Below are positions 5,276-7,046 of a stretch of 7,046 bases of DNA, piece by piece. Source of the DNA: Bacillota bacterium. Its GTDB lineage: Bacteria > Bacillota > Clostridia > Christensenellales > CAG-138. The DNA is taken from assembly GCA_023453725.1 (NCBI GenBank), contig JAEXTB010000111.1, forward strand, positions 1-7,046, given 5' to 3'. A program made the position numbers and the translations under genes. The notes beneath the pieces were generated by a model. It did no database searches, was not told where the DNA came from, and saw nothing but the letters and a program-made list of their open reading frames with translations. Position 1 is the first letter of the stretch; each line of letters begins with the position of its first letter.

Positions 5276-5890
5276 TTATGATATATATGCTCCTTCTGCA
5301 TCCGCAAGTACCTGTCCCATTCGAAAAAGCAGCGCATCCCTCCCGGAAGCGTCCTCCGACGAATAAGGAATGGCGGCAGGCGGCGCCCCTAAAAGCTTGG
5401 CCGCAGCGTTTGCAGCCTGCTGCCTTTTTGAGCGGGCAAGCTTATCCGCCTTTGTGGCCACAAGCGTAAACGGTACGCCATAATAGAGCATCCATTGAAA
5501 CATCTGCCTGTCTTCCGCCGTGGGCGCATGGCGGATATCCAGCAGCAAAAACAAATGCGTTACCCGACCGGAGGAAAGATATCCTTCCATCAGCGCACCC
5601 CACGCCTCTTTTTGCTCTTTGGGCGCTTTTGCAAACCCGTAACCCGGAAGATCCACTAGGTAAAACGCGCGGTTGACCAAAAAGAAATTGATCAATCTTG
5701 TCTTACCCGGGCTTTGGGAAGTTTTTGCAAGCTTATAGTTGTTGCACAGCGAATTAATGAGCGAGGATTTCCCCACATTGGATTTGCCCACAATGGCGAT
5801 CTCCGCTACGCGCTTTTCGGGATACCCTTTCTCCCCTGCAACGCTTGTGACAAATTCCGCCTGTTTGATGAGAAATTGCTCTTCGCTCAT
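5276..5890 (-). CDS. ysxC: Ribosome biogenesis GTP-binding protein YsxC/EngB
   Basis: YsxC (EngB/YihA) is an essential GTPase that assists late assembly of the 50S ribosomal subunit. The 204 residues show the G-domain motifs in order: G1 GKSNVGKSS (35-43), G2 in SPGKTR (Thr64), G3 DLPGYG (80-85), G4 TKAD (146-149) and a G5-like SSE (177-179). The DIRH motif (118-121) is typical of EngB. The length is close to the usual 195-210. The start at 5890 is chosen because it overlaps the lon stop as ATGA and is preceded by a G-rich stretch; an in-frame ATG at 5917 would add nine residues (MEQSSGGAG) with no better ribosome binding site. The lon-ysxC pairing is also seen in Bacillus and suggests a joint transcript with coupled translation. 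Confidence 0.96.
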   Translation of the reverse strand: MSEEQFLIKQAEFVTSVAGEKGYPEKRVAEIAIVGKSNVGKSSLINSLCNNYKLAKTSQSPGKTRLINFFLVNRAFYLVDLPGYGFAKAPKEQKEAWGALMEGYLSSGRVTHLFLLLDIRHAPTAEDRQMFQWMLYYGVPFTLVATKADKLARSKRQQAANAAAKLLGAPPAAIPYSSEDASGRDALLFRMGQVLADAEGAYIS

Positions 5891-7046
5891 GCCTGCACCC
5901 CCGCTTGATTGTTCCATTCCGCAGCGGCCTGATAAAACGGCTCCTCCCGCTCTGCGGCAGTTGTATTTGGGGAAATGGAAAGCGCCTCCCGAAACACGGC
6001 GTCCAGCGTTTCCACAAACACAAATTCCAGCTCTTTACGTGCGCTCTCCGGGACATCCTCAATATCTTTGCGGTTCCCCTTGGGCAGCAGTATGCGCGTA
6101 ATGCCCGCCCGCAATGCAGCAAGCGACTTTTCCCGCACGCCGCCAATCGGCAGAACACGCCCGCGCAGCGTAATTTCTCCGGTCATGGCAATATCCGCGC
6201 GCGCCGGCGTCCTGGTCAGCGCGCTTAATATTGCCGTAGCCATTGTAACGCCCGCGCTCGGCCCATCCTTGGGCACCGCGCCCTGAGGCACATGCAGGTG
6301 TACGTCAAGCTTTAAGAGACGCTCGGGATCAAGCCCCCACTCCTGCGCGTGAGCGCGCACATACGTCATCGCGGCTCGGCCCGATTCCTGCATCACTTCA
6401 CCGAGCTGCCCGGTCAATTGTACCGCACCCGCACCCGGGGTTACGGCAGCTTCAATATTGAGCGTTTCTCCGCCCACCGGCGTCCAGGCGAGGCCTGTTA
6501 CAACACCGATTTCGTTCTGCTCCCTTATTTCGTCATCGCGGTAGCGCGGGCGGCCAAGGAACTCCTGAAGCTTTTCCGCGCTGATGTTGACGCGTTTTTG
6601 CCCGTTTGCGATCTGGCAGGCGGCCTTGCGGCATACGGCAGCCAAGACCCGTTCCAACTCGCGCACGCCCGCTTCCCGCGTATAGCCGCTGATGATGGCG
6701 GCAATTTGCCCGTCCGTAATTCGCAAATTTGATTTTTTCATGCCATGCGCTTCCAATTGGCGGGGCAGCAAATGCCGCTTTGCAATCTCCAGCTTCTCTT
6801 CCGTCAAATAGCTTTCCACATGGAGTACTTCCATACGGTCCAGCAGCGGTTTGGGAATGCTGTGTTCGTCATTGGCGGTGGTTAACAGCATTGCCTTAGA
6901 AAGATCATAAGGCAACTCCAAAAAGTGATCCCGGAACGCAAAATTCTGGGCACCGTCGAGCACCTCGAGCATCGCGGAAGCGGGGTCTCCCCTGTAATCG
7001 GATGCAAGCTTGTCAATTTCGTCAAACAGCAGCACAGGGTTTACGG
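5887..7046 (-). CDS. lon: ATP-dependent protease Lon, C-terminal half (5' end beyond the window)
   Basis: Lon is a cytoplasmic AAA+ serine protease that degrades damaged and regulatory proteins. The 385 complete codons in the window begin within the ATPase domain at VNPVLLFDEIDKL, the Walker B motif. RGDPASAMLEVLD, the sensor-1 region LLTTAND, the LLDRMEV segment with the arginine finger, and the sensor-2 GVRELER follow. The protease domain is complete: PKDGPSAG holds the catalytic Ser (codon at 6258-6256), and GGVREKSLAA holds the Lys (codon at 6129-6127), exactly 43 residues later as in other Lon proteases. The C-terminus continues about 30 residues past the usual end of the protease domain with no clear motif. 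The N-terminal substrate-binding domain and Walker A are outside the window. The stop overlaps the ysxC start by 4 nt. Confidence 0.97.
   Translation of the reverse strand, partial: VNPVLLFDEIDKLASDYRGDPASAMLEVLDGAQNFAFRDHFLELPYDLSKAMLLTTANDEHSIPKPLLDRMEVLHVESYLTEEKLEIAKRHLLPRQLEAHGMKKSNLRITDGQIAAIISGYTREAGVRELERVLAAVCRKAACQIANGQKRVNISAEKLQEFLGRPRYRDDEIREQNEIGVVTGLAWTPVGGETLNIEAAVTPGAGAVQLTGQLGEVMQESGRAAMTYVRAHAQEWGLDPERLLKLDVHLHVPQGAVPKDGPSAGVTMATAILSALTRTPARADIAMTGEITLRGRVLPIGGVREKSLAALRAGITRILLPKGNRKDIEDVPESARKELEFVFVETLDAVFREALSISPNTTAAEREEPFYQAAAEWNNQAGVQA

Noticed and set aside
4807..5469. Plus-strand open frame of 220 codons spanning the zinc-ribbon gene and the ysxC end
   Set aside because: It runs across the promoter, the leader and parts of two well-supported minus-strand genes, and its product shows no family features.

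Overview
The window looks like an ordinary chromosomal core-gene region of a Gram-positive bacterium, most likely a moderately GC-rich member of the Clostridia (Bacillota). The reasons are the strong GGAGG-type ribosome binding sites, the lon-ysxC gene pair, and a dcw (division and cell wall) cluster that starts mraZ-rsmH-ftsL followed by a class B penicillin-binding protein resembling SpoVD. The species cannot be named from the sequence. Every gene supported here is on the minus strand, so transcription runs from high to low coordinates.

In order of transcription, the right part (7046-5276) holds the 3' half of lon, an ATP-dependent protease. It overlaps by 4 nt the gene ysxC/engB, a GTPase of large ribosomal subunit assembly. 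Immediately after ysxC is a near-consensus housekeeping promoter (TTGACA, 17 nt, CATAAT). It should start a short transcript carrying a small uncharacterised double zinc-ribbon protein with a strongly acidic tail (5127-4723) and a calcineurin-like metallophosphoesterase (4642-3953).

A 331-nt gap (3622-3952) divides the two halves. It contains a probable intrinsic terminator for the phosphoesterase transcript, a 14-nt palindrome, and the promoter of the dcw cluster. That promoter has an extended -10 element, and its upstream half is covered by three direct repeats with 10-nt period that match the expected layout of MraZ operator boxes. The left part is the dcw operon: mraZ (regulator), rsmH (16S rRNA methyltransferase, 4-nt overlap with mraZ), an FtsL-type divisome protein with a long cytoplasmic tail, and the penicillin-binding protein, which runs off the left edge.

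Taken together the genes serve protein quality control, ribosome maturation and septal peptidoglycan synthesis. I see no mobile element, CRISPR array, tRNA or rRNA gene, and no sign of a novel defence or biosynthetic system. The points worth a second look are the regulatory architecture of the mraZ promoter, the unknown zinc-ribbon protein with its structured leader, and the joining of the lon-ysxC block to the dcw cluster.
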